Origin: Rubripirellula lacrimiformis
Lineage (GTDB): Bacteria; Planctomycetota; Planctomycetia; Pirellulales; Pirellulaceae
Assembly (NCBI RefSeq): GCF_007741535.1
Contig: NZ_CP036525.1
Location: 5,332,001-5,396,000, forward strand
DNA: 64,000 bases
Direction of reading: 5' to 3'
In this document: piece after piece, positions 27,002 to 36,717 of the stretch
How the letters are laid out: each line of letters opens with the position of its first letter
How positions within the stretch are numbered: the first letter of the stretch is position 1
Notes under the pieces: generated by a model
Seen by the model: the letters and a program-made list of their open reading frames with translations, nothing else
What the model was told of the DNA's origin: nothing
Databases searched by the model: none
Program-made: the position numbers and the translations under genes

Positions 27002-28921
27002 ATGTCCAACAATTTTTCCGAGGATCCAGCCGAGCCCGCTTCGAAATCAACGGCGGAGATCACGGTTCGGGTGGTGGTGCTGGGGCTAGTTTTGTCGGTC
27101 GTGATGGGAGCCGCCAATGTTTACGTCGGGCTGAAAGCGGGGATGACCGTTTCGGCATCGATTCCAGCCGCGGTCATGGCGATGCTGTTGTTCCGATTGT
27201 TCTTTAAGAATTCAACCATCCTTGAAGCGAACCAAGTTCAAACCTGTGCTTCGGCGGGCGAGTCCTTAGCGGCGGGCATTATCTTTACGATGCCCGCCAT
27301 GATTCTGGTCGGGTATTGGACCGAATTCGATTACTGGACCGTGACGCTCGTTGCCTTCACCGGCGGCCTGCTGGGAATCCTGTTCATGATTCCTATGCGG
27401 AAGGTGTTCGTGGTCGACAACGACGAATTGAAATACCCAGAGGGAGTTGCCTGCGCGGCGGTGCTCCACGCGGGTGCATCGGACGAGGAAGACGGAGCCG
27501 GAACCAGCCTGATCGTCGGTGGCGTGCTGGGTGGTGTGGTGAAGGTCCTGGGCGGATTCTTGGGACTGATCAGTGGCAGTTTGGAAACCGCCGGAATTGC
27601 CAGTTCCAGGATCTTCTATTTCGGTGGCGACCTTTCGCCGATGTTGATCGCCGTCGGATTCATCGTTCGGCTGAACGTGGCGATCTTGGTGTTTATCGGT
27701 GGCGTGATGGCTTGGTTGATCGGGATTCCGCTGCTGGGCGGTGCGTTGACCGGCGAAGGCGCCGACAGCGCCGTCGATCAAGCATATGGCATCTGGAGTA
27801 GTCAGCTTCGCTACGTTGGCGTGGGGGCCATGGTCGTGGGCGGTTTCAGCGCACTGAACGCTGTGCGGCACGGGTTGGTGGCTGCCATCGCACACCTATG
27901 GCACGGCATGACCGGCGATCAAGATGGGATGCAAAAGGACACAGAACGCGACATCCCCGCGTGGGCCATCGTGACACTGGGGGTGCTATGCATCCTGCTG
28001 CTGGCAATGATGAACTATTGGTTCACTCACAACGCGGGGATCACGCTACTATCGACCATCATCATGTTGGTGATGGGTTTCTTTTTCACTGCGGTCGCCA
28101 GCTACATCGTTGGCTTGGTAGGCAATTCAAACAGTCCGGTTTCGGGCATGACCATCACGGCCGTGCTGGTCGCCGGGGCGTTGCTGTACTTGGCAAATTA
28201 CACCGGCATGGACGGGATGGTCGCGACGCTTGGCATCGCGGCAGTCGTATGTTGCGTCGCCTGCACCAGTGGCGATGTTTGCAATGACTTGAAAACGGGA
28301 TCCCTGGTCGGTGCCTCCCCTTTCCGACAGCAGATGATGCAGATCGCTGGCGTGTCCGTGGCGGCATTGGTCATGGCGCCGGTTTTAACGCTACTGCACG
28401 AACACGGTGGCGGCATCGGAAGCAAGGAACTCTCGGCGCCCCAGGCCGGGTTGTTTGCGAGCCTCGCCAAAGGGTTTGCGGGCGAGGGCGAACTACCATG
28501 GAAGATGATTGGAATCGGCGCCGGATTGGGATTCGTAATCCTGTTGATCGACGAAGCCCTGAAACGCAGTGAAGCAAAATTCCGAGCTCACCTGATGCCG
28601 ATCGCGGTCGGCATGTATTTGCCATTCGGTTTGGCAACGCCAATCTTGATCGGTGGCCTGATCGCTTGGTTCTACTCGAAAGGCAAACCGGAAAAAGAGC
28701 ACGATGCTGTCCTACACCGCGGCGTCCTGTTCTCATCAGGCGTCATTGCGGGCGAGGCCCTGACCGCGGTCGGCATCGCGGGATTGGCGGCGATCGGAAT
28801 CCAATCGCTGAACCTCGGCCTTTCAACGGGGATCGTGACAGGGCTCTCTTGCCTGGTAGCGGTATTGATCGTGATCGCTTTCGTTGTCATGTCAAAACCA
28901 CTCCCTAAGAACACTCCATAG
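27002..28921 (+). CDS. OPT-family oligopeptide transporter
   Basis: This 639-residue protein has about 14-16 membrane segments. Conserved OPT features include VVMGAANVYVGLKAGMTVSA, NQVQTCASAGESLAAGIIFT, YPEGVACAAVLHAG, and VACTSGDVCNDLKTGSLVGA. The family imports oligopeptides or metal chelates with protons across the inner membrane. The start at 27002 is the only one that keeps the leading helix. It is transcribed alone, divergent from the CBS gene and convergent with the small membrane-protein gene. A dispersed-repeat region follows it. Confidence 0.93.
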   Translation: MSNNFSEDPAEPASKSTAEITVRVVVLGLVLSVVMGAANVYVGLKAGMTVSASIPAAVMAMLLFRLFFKNSTILEANQVQTCASAGESLAAGIIFTMPAMILVGYWTEFDYWTVTLVAFTGGLLGILFMIPMRKVFVVDNDELKYPEGVACAAVLHAGASDEEDGAGTSLIVGGVLGGVVKVLGGFLGLISGSLETAGIASSRIFYFGGDLSPMLIAVGFIVRLNVAILVFIGGVMAWLIGIPLLGGALTGEGADSAVDQAYGIWSSQLRYVGVGAMVVGGFSALNAVRHGLVAAIAHLWHGMTGDQDGMQKDTERDIPAWAIVTLGVLCILLLAMMNYWFTHNAGITLLSTIIMLVMGFFFTAVASYIVGLVGNSNSPVSGMTITAVLVAGALLYLANYTGMDGMVATLGIAAVVCCVACTSGDVCNDLKTGSLVGASPFRQQMMQIAGVSVAALVMAPVLTLLHEHGGGIGSKELSAPQAGLFASLAKGFAGEGELPWKMIGIGAGLGFVILLIDEALKRSEAKFRAHLMPIAVGMYLPFGLATPILIGGLIAWFYSKGKPEKEHDAVLHRGVLFSSGVIAGEALTAVGIAGLAAIGIQSLNLGLSTGIVTGLSCLVAVLIVIAFVVMSKPLPKNTP

Positions 28922-28938
28922 CACGGTCGGGAAAGGGG

Positions 28939-29164
28939 AAACCACGAATCACACCAATGACACGAATAAGCAACGATCGAAAAGTAGCGGACGAAGCAAC
29001 GAGCGAACCGCTCCCCACAAAACTGGTCTCCAGCAACGAACGTCAGCTTGTCCACGCATTCCGCTACGCTCCGTTCGTAGTACCGGCTGCAGCCGGCCTC
29101 TCCTCGCTCGCTGCGATCCGATACCCCGCCCCCAGGCCTCCTAAAGGCGGTACTACAAACGGCG
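28939..29164. repeat. Two dispersed repeats: CCACGAATCACAC element and TTCGTAGTACCG palindrome
   Basis: 28939-28968 carries ACCACGAATCACACCAATGA, also found at 32917-32947 and 37333-37363 with inverted partners there. 29071-29164 begins CCGTTCGTAGTACCGGCTGC and ends GGCGGTACTACAAACGGC, an inverted pair about 90 bp apart, the same family as 60210-60390. Together these fill most of the 347-bp gap after the OPT gene. No coding sequence was recognised. Confidence 0.8.
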
Positions 29165-29268
29165 CCAGTCCAGTGCGCCACCTCTGGCGGTTGACTTGCC
29201 GGTGACCAACAGAGAGCACCGAGTCTCGTCGCTGCAAGCGGATCAGAGCGGCGGACAAGCTCTCTCAC

Positions 29269-29757
29269 TTACTTGAATCGAAAGGCATTTTCCGGCAAAC
29301 GGATGGTGGGGTTTGCGGTTGCCAATGCGGCGTACAGCTTCACGCGATCGTAGTGATAGTTTTGCGTAATCGGGATCTGTTGACCCGACTGCATGTACAT
29401 CATGATCTTCGTGTGATCGCTTTGAATCTGGTGAGTTTGACGGATTTCGACGATTTCACTGACCGGAACCGTAAACGAAGTACTCTCGAAAAGCGGATCG
29501 ATCATTTCAAAGCGTTCACGGCTGACCGCCATCCGGAAGGTCCCGTTTCGAAACCAGAAAAAGATGGCCGCTATCAAGAGGAAAAGTTCAACCGCTGGAA
29601 CAGCGATGTTCAACCAATAGAAGAATTGCTCGCTTGCTTCGGTGGGCTCGATGAATTGACGGGCAACCAGATACATCACCAGCAAGACTGCCATGTTGAT
29701 CAGCAGCGTGATGGCAGTCCGCCGCTGCCTTCTTTCGTAGAGATAAAGTTCGGACAC
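29269..29757 (-). CDS. Small two-helix membrane protein of unknown function
   Basis: This 162-residue protein has two membrane segments (about residues 15-33, ITLLINMAVLLVMYLVARQF, and about 46-68, YWLNIAVPAVELFLLIAAIF). A soluble C-terminal domain follows (FRMAVSRERFEMIDPLFEST, VPVSEIVEIRQTHQ), whose spacing resembles a PH-like beta domain. No named family was recognised. It is convergent with the OPT gene. Confidence 0.65.
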   Translation of the reverse strand: MSELYLYERRQRRTAITLLINMAVLLVMYLVARQFIEPTEASEQFFYWLNIAVPAVELFLLIAAIFFWFRNGTFRMAVSRERFEMIDPLFESTSFTVPVSEIVEIRQTHQIQSDHTKIMMYMQSGQQIPITQNYHYDRVKLYAALATANPTIRLPENAFRFK

Positions 29758-30148
29758 GCGGGCAATCTACGTGGGTTGGGATGGCGTTTCGAGCAGAAGA
29801 TCAATCGACATCGAGTCTGCCTGAAAAGAGACTCAGTGGCAACCCGTTTGCAGCATCCACGACAGTCATGGACGCCAGTTCAAATCGCCTATTCCCTTGT
29901 CGAAAAAGCGACATCTGGCAACGTTCAAGATTTCAGTCCAGGTATTCCTCGTCCTTGTATCCGCAGCGACAGCGAGCACGTAAAATTATTCCGAAAGGGC
30001 AGACAGCCGACCGACGAGTCGCGTCCCCATTCCCGCCCAAATGCGGATCGAGTCACCATGCCCATTCCTACCGCTGCGGGAAACTCCATTGATTCCGTGC
30101 ACGTTTGTCAGATGAGCCTCTTTTTGTCACTTTGGTAAGTCAATTTCG
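29758..30148. other. Divergent intergenic region
   Basis: These 391 bp separate the small membrane-protein gene (minus) from the CRTAC1-like gene (plus) and probably hold both promoters. No gene, repeat or clear promoter box was identified. Confidence 0.4.
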
Positions 30149-32410
30149 ATGGCATCTCTCGCACAAAGACTGTCCCTCGCCGTCCTGGCGATCTCGCAAC
30201 TGCTGAGCGGTGTCGGCTGCCAACCGACGTCCAACGTTGCGCCGCAGGATCAAGCCGAAGGGGAACCGACCTCGGTCGCGGCAACCGGTGCCGAGACGGA
30301 CTCGCACCAACGGATGATCCAAAAACTACGCGACGTTGACTCGTTCATGAAACAGCACAGTGCGATCCTGAGTGACGGCACGCTGAATCAACTCACCGCC
30401 AAGGTGGTGGAAGCAAAGTCACGCGGAGACTTAGCAAGCTTTATCGCCCTGCAAGTCACGATCGGACAGCACCATACGAACATGGGACGAGGTGATGAAG
30501 CGCTCGTCTTTCTGCAACAAGCCATCTCGTTGCTACCAGTAATGCGTCGATCGAACATGGACTACATGCCACCATCCGAGGAGTCGGATCTTTACGTGCT
30601 TGCCGCTATAGCGGCGATTCGCAAAGCCGAGAACGAAAACTGTGTGGTTTGCCAGGACGGGCAAAGTTGCCTGTTCCCAATCTCCGGCAAGGGCATCCAC
30701 GAAGAACGTGCGGGCTCTGAACTTGCCACCCAATTTCTCCGCCGCGCTCTGGAACTCAATGCATCCAATTTGCGAGCGATCTGGTTTTTGAATATCGCGG
30801 CGATGACGCTTGGTGAGTATCCCGATTCGGTCCCGCCGCAGTACCGATTGCCTCCAGAGCGTATCCATTCCAGTGTCCCGTTTCCGAAATTCACAAACGT
30901 CGCGGTAGACCTGGGTATCGATACCATGTCGCTTGCTGGCGGCGCGGTGGTTGACGACTTCGATGGCGACGACTTGCTGGACATCATCGTTTCCAATTGG
31001 GATACCGCTGGAAATCTCGAGTTTTTCCGGAACCTAGGCGACGGCAAATTTGAACGCATGACCGAACCCGCCAACTTGCTTGGGATCGTTGGTGGATTGA
31101 ACTTGAACCACGCCGATTTTGATAACGATGGTGACTTGGATTTGTTCGTCATGCGAGGCGGTTGGCTCGGCGCTCTTGGCAAAGTCCCCAATTCGTTATT
31201 GCAGAACGATGGCAACGGTGTGTTCCGCGACGTGACCTTCGACGTCGGTCTAGCGGATCAATTCTTTCCGACACAAACCTCCGCCTGGGCCGACTACGAC
31301 AACGATGGTGACCTGGATCTATACCTTGGAAACGAGGCATTTTCGAACCAGTTGTTTGAAAACGACGACGGGCATTTCCGGGATGTGGCGCGCGCCGCTG
31401 GCGTCGATGATGCGTCGATGACCAAAGGGGTCACTTGGGGTGATGTCAACGGCGACGGCCGGCCGGATTTGTACGTGTCGAATATGGCCGGCGACAACCG
31501 CTTGTACATCAACCACGACGATGGAAAATTCACAGATATTGCTGCCCAAGCCGGTGTGACCAAACCGCGAAACGGATTCCCGGCTTGGTTCTGGGATTTC
31601 GATAACGATGGCAACTTGGACCTCTATGCGTCCAGCTTTGAACAGGGAATCGCGCTCGTTGCCGCCGACTTTCTCGGTATCGATTCGCAACAAGCTGCGG
31701 AATCCCGACTGGGCATGGATGCGCATTACCGCGGAGACGGCAGAGGCGGATTTGCCAATGTATCGGCGGCACTCGGATTGACTGCCGTCACTCAACCGAT
31801 GGGCTGCAACTTTGGTGATTTGGACAATGACGGGTTCCTCGACTTCTATCTATCCACCGGATACCCCGAAGCCGAAGCCATGGTGCCCAACTTGATGTAT
31901 CGAAACGTCAAGGGAGAGCGGTTTGTCGATGTATCCGAAGCTGGCGGATTTGGGCACCTGCAAAAAGGCCACGGGATCTCATTCGCCGATTTGGATCATG
32001 ACGGGGATCAGGACGTGCTTGCCGAACTGGGGGGATGGGTTGCTGGCGACGCGTTCCACAATGCACTGTTCCAAAACCCAGGATTCAATGCGAACTGGAT
32101 CAAAATCGAACTGCGTGGTTCGCAATCGAATCGGTTCGGCTTCGGGGCCAAGATCCGCTTGGACATCACCGACGATGGTGTACGTCGATCGATCTACCGG
32201 ACCGTCGGCTATGGCAGCAGCTTCGGTGGCAATCCGGCGCGGCAAGAAATCGGCATTGCCGCTGCGGACTCAATCGATGTTGTCGAAATCCATTGGCCTA
32301 CGACTGGGGAAACGCAACATTTCGAGAACGTGCAGGCAAACCAGACGCTGCGAATCGTCGAAGGCGAGGGTGCTGTTCAAGTCGTCGATCTGACAAGAGC
32401 ACGTCCATGA
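30149..32410 (+). CDS. Lipoprotein with FG-GAP/VCBS repeats and ASPIC/UnbV domain (CRTAC1-like)
   Basis: This 753-residue protein begins with a lipoprotein signal, lipobox LSGVGC with Cys at about 24. Residues about 50-240 are helical and include a TPR-like segment (NMGRGDEALVFLQQAISLLP). Then come seven calcium-loop FG-GAP repeats: DFDGDDLLDIIV, DFDNDGDLDLFV, DYDNDGDLDLYL, DVNGDGRPDLYV, DFDNDGNLDLYA, DLDNDGFLDFYL and DLDHDGDQDVLA. The C terminus is an ASPIC/UnbV domain (NRFGFGAKIRLDI, YGSSFGGNPARQEIG, VVEIHWPTTGETQHFENVQA). The combination matches the CRTAC1 family, calcium-binding surface or extracellular proteins thought to act in adhesion. Function here is inferred only. Confidence 0.92.
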   Translation: MASLAQRLSLAVLAISQLLSGVGCQPTSNVAPQDQAEGEPTSVAATGAETDSHQRMIQKLRDVDSFMKQHSAILSDGTLNQLTAKVVEAKSRGDLASFIALQVTIGQHHTNMGRGDEALVFLQQAISLLPVMRRSNMDYMPPSEESDLYVLAAIAAIRKAENENCVVCQDGQSCLFPISGKGIHEERAGSELATQFLRRALELNASNLRAIWFLNIAAMTLGEYPDSVPPQYRLPPERIHSSVPFPKFTNVAVDLGIDTMSLAGGAVVDDFDGDDLLDIIVSNWDTAGNLEFFRNLGDGKFERMTEPANLLGIVGGLNLNHADFDNDGDLDLFVMRGGWLGALGKVPNSLLQNDGNGVFRDVTFDVGLADQFFPTQTSAWADYDNDGDLDLYLGNEAFSNQLFENDDGHFRDVARAAGVDDASMTKGVTWGDVNGDGRPDLYVSNMAGDNRLYINHDDGKFTDIAAQAGVTKPRNGFPAWFWDFDNDGNLDLYASSFEQGIALVAADFLGIDSQQAAESRLGMDAHYRGDGRGGFANVSAALGLTAVTQPMGCNFGDLDNDGFLDFYLSTGYPEAEAMVPNLMYRNVKGERFVDVSEAGGFGHLQKGHGISFADLDHDGDQDVLAELGGWVAGDAFHNALFQNPGFNANWIKIELRGSQSNRFGFGAKIRLDITDDGVRRSIYRTVGYGSSFGGNPARQEIGIAAADSIDVVEIHWPTTGETQHFENVQANQTLRIVEGEGAVQVVDLTRARP

Positions 32411-32665
32411 ACTCCGCTGCGTGAAGCTAGCCACAACAACGATCCAACCTGCCCATCGTTAGACGCACCAGCCCCCCCCTCTGCTCCAACATTTTCCGCT
32501 GCCGCAATCCCATCCTCACCACGGGCAACAATAGGTACGCGGGCTTCATCTTGCAATTTTACCAGAGTTTGCCGCCTTGTACGAATGGCTCGCCGCTCCC
32601 GTTCCATCGATCGGAGTAGCATCCGAAGTGAGATGCCGGAATGGAAAAGGCGAACTGCACCTGCA

Positions 32666-33100
32666 TCAAAATCGATCTGCAAATCGTCCACGTGCGAAGC
32701 CGATTCGATCACTTCCCTATTCGTGTCATTCGTGTGATTCGTGGTTAGAAATCACGTTCATCATTCACCGACATGGAACCTTGGGAAGTAACCCAAATCA
32801 CCAGAGATGGAATCGTCACTGCGGGTCCACTGTCTAGCGGCTTCGACGACGAAAGAATCCCAGCAGGTTCGCGTTTCGCGGCTCCGAACCGAATCCACAC
32901 AAACGTGAGCAAGGGGTAAACCACGAATCACACAAATGACACGAATAGCCAACGAACGGAAAAAGGTCACTGTGGTTCAAGAAGCAAAGAGCTGACCGTT
33001 ACCCGCAAGCCGGAGCGCCGGCGTCTTGTTCATTCCGCTCCGTTCGTAGTACCGGCTTCAGCCGGATTCCCTAGCTCGGGCAGAAAAGGTACGCGGACTC
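32666..33100. repeat. Repeat block C, copy 1, with 30-bp inverted repeats
   Basis: This 435-bp block recurs at 37084-37518 at a constant offset of 4418 bp and about 95 percent identity by eye. Inside it, TATTCGTGTCATTCGTGTGA (from 32718) and the inverted form ACCACGAATCACACAAATGA (from 32919) form arms about 170 bp apart. It also contains CCGTTCGTAGTACCGGCTTC (from 33040) and GAAAAGGTACGCGGACTC (33083-33100). A diverged GAATGGCTCGCCGCTCC element precedes it (32576-32650). The 32411-33677 gap holds no gene I can support. Confidence 0.92.
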
Positions 33101-33220
33101 GATCTCGCATCTGGAATTCTGTTTGCGACTTTTGATGTCTTCGATGTCCGACCGAGCGTGGCTGAGGGACGAGAAGACAGTGTCGATCCAACGAAAAATG
33201 ACGTTGCGCCATGCCTACCC

Positions 33221-33367
33221 GGGCTTTTGATGAGTGTGCGATTAGCGTGGATGAGTGTTCCCCAAAAACAGGCTGCGCTGAACGCTAATCCCCGCTAATC
33301 GAACATTAATGAAACGATGCAGAATGACCAAGCGGCCTATACACCCGAACGGCTAACTTGGTGTGCC
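33221..33367. repeat. Repeat block B, copy 1
   Basis: This 147-bp block starts GGGCTTTTGATGAGTGTGCG and ends at the TTGGTGTGCC near 33367. It recurs at 37741-37887 with one mismatch by eye. It lies upstream of the orphan nuclease gene. The right half of the gap (33368-33677) shows nothing recognisable and has no second copy in the window. Confidence 0.93.
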
Positions 33368-33677
33368 GCAAGGTTCCTGCTGGAATCTCTACGTCCCGAA
33401 TTGACGATGGGGCAAGGTTGCTTTCACTTAACTTCGGACAGGCAATGGAGACGCCCCGTGTCCTTAGCTCCCGCGACCCTAACGATGCGTAGACGCTCCT
33501 CAGCGGATTTGACGGTTTTCCGACACAAGACGTGGCAACGAATGCCCTTTGGTTGTGACGAGCTCTTCTCTCCCTACGCCCCCGAGCATCTCGTTGCACC
33601 GGCGTCGCCCCGAGCCGCAACAAGGGTGCTAAACTATTTGAAAGCCTCCCCATCACTCCCGCCTGAGTCGCATCGCA

Positions 33678-34814
33678 ATGGATCTCATTGACACCCTGGA
33701 TCGCCTCGCATCTCGCTTGGACCAACATGCAAGCGTTCTTTCGACTGAAGAAGCAACAAAACAAACCCTCGTGCTGCCAGTGATCAATGCACTCGGCTAC
33801 AACGTCTTCGATCCTCTAGAGGTCATTCCCGAATTCACCGCAGATGTCGGAACGAAAAAGGGTGAGAAGGTTGATTACGCGATCCACCTCGATGGCGTTC
33901 CAATGATTCTGATTGAATGCAAAATGTACGGCGCCGCGCTTTCGCTGAATCATGCATCGCAGCTCTACCGCTATTTTTCTGTGACGGACGCGAGATTTGG
34001 TGTTCTTACTAACGGAACCAAATACTGGTTTTATTCCGACATCGAGTCGCCCAACAAAATGGACAGCAAGCCATTCTTCGAATTCGACTTACTCGACTAC
34101 GACACTCGCGATGTTGCCGAACTGAAGAAGTTCTCGAAGGCGACATTTGATCTCGACAACATCCTTAGCAATGCCAGTGAATTGAAGTATGCCCAACAGA
34201 TCAAGAAGTCATTGGCAGATGAATTTGACGAACCGTCGGAGGATTTTGTTCGGATGTTTACCTCACGCGTCTACGCTGGACGATTCACCGGCGCGGTAAA
34301 CGAGCAATTTAGGATCTTGGTGAAGAACGCATTTCGCTCCTTTGTCGCCGAACAGATAAACGATCGACTCAAAGCTGCATTGCGAGGCGGCGAAGCTCAC
34401 CTGATCCCAGTCAATCCTATCGCTGAAGATCAAACCGCGGACGCTGGTGAAGCCGATGACGATGGGATCGAGACCACTCAAGACGAAATCGAAGGCTACC
34501 ACGTCGTCCGAGCAATCCTCGCTCGGAGCGTAAATCCAGCAAGAATCGTGATGAGAGACACAAAAAGTTACTGCGGTATCTTGTTAGACGACAACAATCG
34601 AAAGCCCATTTGCCGACTGCACTTCAATCGCGCGAAGAAGTTCATTGGGCTATTTGATGCTGCCAAAAACGAAGAACGGATCGCGATCGAGTCACCATTG
34701 GATATTTACACCTTCGCCGATCGGTTGATCGAGAGCGTTATGAATTACGACACCAAGAGTCCGGTACAGGACGAAAACCCAAATACTACGCCCGGCACGT
34801 CCACCGGCGAGTAA
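33678..34814 (+). CDS. Orphan protein with type I restriction HsdR N-terminal (PD-(D/E)xK) nuclease domain
   Basis: This 378-residue protein has an HsdR-type nuclease domain in residues about 25-170. Asp66 (KVDYAI) and Glu80-x-Lys82 (ILIECKM) form the PD-(D/E)xK core. Gln95 in HASQLYRYF matches the family's motif III glutamine, and FGVLTNGTKYWFY follows. There is no helicase domain, no HsdM or HsdS nearby, and true HsdR is about 1000 residues, so it is not a restriction enzyme subunit. Residues about 175-245 are helical; about 275-365 form another domain (VVRAILARSVNPARIVMRDT, GILLDDNNRKPICRLHFN, KKFIGLFDAA) of unknown role. Repeat blocks B and A flank it and no transposase is present. A stand-alone DNA-processing or defence role is possible but unproved. 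Confidence 0.85.
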   Translation: MDLIDTLDRLASRLDQHASVLSTEEATKQTLVLPVINALGYNVFDPLEVIPEFTADVGTKKGEKVDYAIHLDGVPMILIECKMYGAALSLNHASQLYRYFSVTDARFGVLTNGTKYWFYSDIESPNKMDSKPFFEFDLLDYDTRDVAELKKFSKATFDLDNILSNASELKYAQQIKKSLADEFDEPSEDFVRMFTSRVYAGRFTGAVNEQFRILVKNAFRSFVAEQINDRLKAALRGGEAHLIPVNPIAEDQTADAGEADDDGIETTQDEIEGYHVVRAILARSVNPARIVMRDTKSYCGILLDDNNRKPICRLHFNRAKKFIGLFDAAKNEERIAIESPLDIYTFADRLIESVMNYDTKSPVQDENPNTTPGTSTGE

Positions 34815-34960
34815 TGTCCGCATGGTTGGAAACGCTTCGTGTGGGGTCAGTCTCGAATTTGAAGAACTGCGGATTTCCTGGAACACTGAACGCCTAGGGA
34901 AGAGAGGGCTACCCGAGTATCCTTGTCTCACGCTGCCCCCGATGGCAGTGTTGCCACAAG

Positions 34961-35179
34961 GCAAGAAAAGGTACGCGGACTCAATTTGCATCTTGAATGT
35001 AGCCTGCGACCTTCGATGAATGGCCCGCCGCTCCGCTTCCGTCGATCGGAGCAGGATCCGAAGCAGGCCACCGGAATTTAGAAGGCGAACTGCATCTGCT
35101 TGAATATCGATCTACGCAACGTTCTCTTGGGAAGCCAGAAGATCACCCTGAATTTGAGTCCTGGAACCTTTTCTTCGTT
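34961..35179. repeat. Repeat block A, copy 1
   Basis: This 219-bp block starts GCAAGAAAAGGTACGCGGAC and ends at the CTTTTCTTCGTT near 35179. It recurs at 37521-37739 with three mismatches by eye (about 98.6 percent). It includes GAAAAGGTACGCGGACTC and the GAATGGCCCGCCGCTCCGC element. It lies in the 502-bp gap between the nuclease gene and the next gene. Confidence 0.95.
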
Positions 35180-35316
35180 GAACCGGAGCATCCGATGTCG
35201 ACCACCGGTACGTTCTCGTGAATCACTAAAGAATTTCGACGTCCCGAAACAAATTCGATACAATGACCGAGTGCAAGGTTTTTTGATCGGGAAACTCGAA
35301 AGCGATGGAGGAGACG

Positions 35317-36717
35317 ATGGGCATCCAAGCATTCGTGGGGATCGTTCTTTGCCTTGCTATGTGGCTGACCAGTTCAGCGGCCTACTCGGGCGGTTTCTCG
35401 AGTTCCACCGATGGTAAAACTGGATTGGAAATACGCGGTCGTTCGATTGATGATCCAACGGCAACGCCTGTTCCCTTTCCCAACGAACTCGAGCAACAGG
35501 AGCTAGAGGTTCGCTGGTTTCCGCTCAAAACCGATGCGCTCGGGAACGAACTGATCCTCTCGGGCAAATTGATGCATATCGACGAAGCCGATACGGTATT
35601 ACCGCTCAGCCACCAGCCTTTCTCTATTTATCTTGCCAGACAATCCGAAAGACGTCTCGATTGGTCAAAGAAGGCCGTCTACGACGAGACCATGATGGTG
35701 GACGGTTTTAGCGACGAGGATGGCAACTTCGAGGGATCGGCCGATCTTTCTAAAACGGACCTATCACTTGACAACATGGGGAATGTGCTAGTAGCCATCG
35801 CAGCGGCGAGAACTGGCAGGAAAGGCCGCGAACGATGGGTCACCCGCCGAAACGATTGGCCTGCCATTTCATCAAGCGTTACGATGCTGGAGCTGCCTCC
35901 GGCACCAAAGATGGCTCCAGCGACTTTCGAGCTGAATCGTTTGCGACAATGGCCCGATGAAGATCTCGATGGCACTCAGTTGCTTCGGGCGGCACTGATC
36001 TTGCAAAGAGCGGGCAAGGACGCGGCACTGCTTGCAATCGATGCATTTATCGATGGCCGAATCGGCGATCGTGACCGGTCGGCCAGCGGACTTGAAAATG
36101 AATGCGTTGTCGGAATGATCACCCACTTGGTGTTCGAACCCAATGACGGAAGCCCTCGTCCGCCGCGCTACACTTGCCTCTTTGGTTTCGAATGGAGCGC
36201 AGATGGCAAAGCACTTAAGAAACAATGGCCCAATGGATCTGTTATGTTCTCAGGCCACATCCCATTCATCTCGGGACGGCATGGGGCCGGACACTCAGGA
36301 ATGATCCCATCAATCGATCGATTCTCCGAGTGGATCAAGGAGCACGGGCGGATTCGCAATCAGTCATTTGAACCGACGGTCGATCCCTTGAACGCCGCAG
36401 AAAGTCTACTCAACGCCCCCTTTATCAAGGCCATCACTGACAAGAACGAAGACAAATACGCTGGCACGGTTCAAGTTAACTACATCCGTCGGCAAGCCCT
36501 GGCGATGGTCGGCTTACCAATCGACCCTGAATACCCTCACTACGCGGGGCCGGAAATCCCCGACGCTCTCTGGCTTCGCCTCATCGAAGAGGTGCGATCG
36601 AATCCCATTGCCTGGGACTCAAAACTGGAACGGTTCGATGCGAAACGAAGCAGCCCTCGCTACCAAGAGCTCATCGATGAAGCGATGAACTTGGTGAAGG
36701 ATCCTTGCGACGAGTAA
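35317..36717 (+). CDS. Secreted protein of unknown function, planctomycete-type
   Basis: The start at 35317 (MGIQAFVGIVLCLAMWLTSS) is chosen because a strong GGAGG lies at 35307-35311 and a signal peptide follows (cleavage near SAAYS). An ATG at 35305 is also in frame. The 466-residue protein has a beta-rich region at about 40-190 (LEVRWFPLKTDALGNELILS, FSIYLARQ, VDGFSDEDGNFEGSADLS) resembling carboxypeptidase-regulatory/Ig-like modules. The rest is mixed with no known motif except HAGPEIPDALW-type planctomycete wording. No family was recognised. The strong SD is unusual among its neighbours. Repeat blocks surround it. Confidence 0.72.
   Translation: MGIQAFVGIVLCLAMWLTSSAAYSGGFSSSTDGKTGLEIRGRSIDDPTATPVPFPNELEQQELEVRWFPLKTDALGNELILSGKLMHIDEADTVLPLSHQPFSIYLARQSERRLDWSKKAVYDETMMVDGFSDEDGNFEGSADLSKTDLSLDNMGNVLVAIAAARTGRKGRERWVTRRNDWPAISSSVTMLELPPAPKMAPATFELNRLRQWPDEDLDGTQLLRAALILQRAGKDAALLAIDAFIDGRIGDRDRSASGLENECVVGMITHLVFEPNDGSPRPPRYTCLFGFEWSADGKALKKQWPNGSVMFSGHIPFISGRHGAGHSGMIPSIDRFSEWIKEHGRIRNQSFEPTVDPLNAAESLLNAPFIKAITDKNEDKYAGTVQVNYIRRQALAMVGLPIDPEYPHYAGPEIPDALWLRLIEEVRSNPIAWDSKLERFDAKRSSPRYQELIDEAMNLVKDPCDE

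Noticed and set aside
26559-27089. 176-codon plus-strand frame before the OPT gene
   Set aside because: Overlaps the OPT start in another frame; no recognisable domain.
29353-30138. 261-codon plus-strand frame overlapping the small membrane-protein gene
   Set aside because: Mostly antisense to that gene; no domain, no signal peptide.
33306-33764. 152-codon minus-strand frame upstream of the nuclease gene
   Set aside because: Covers repeat block B and overlaps the nuclease start; composition not protein-like.
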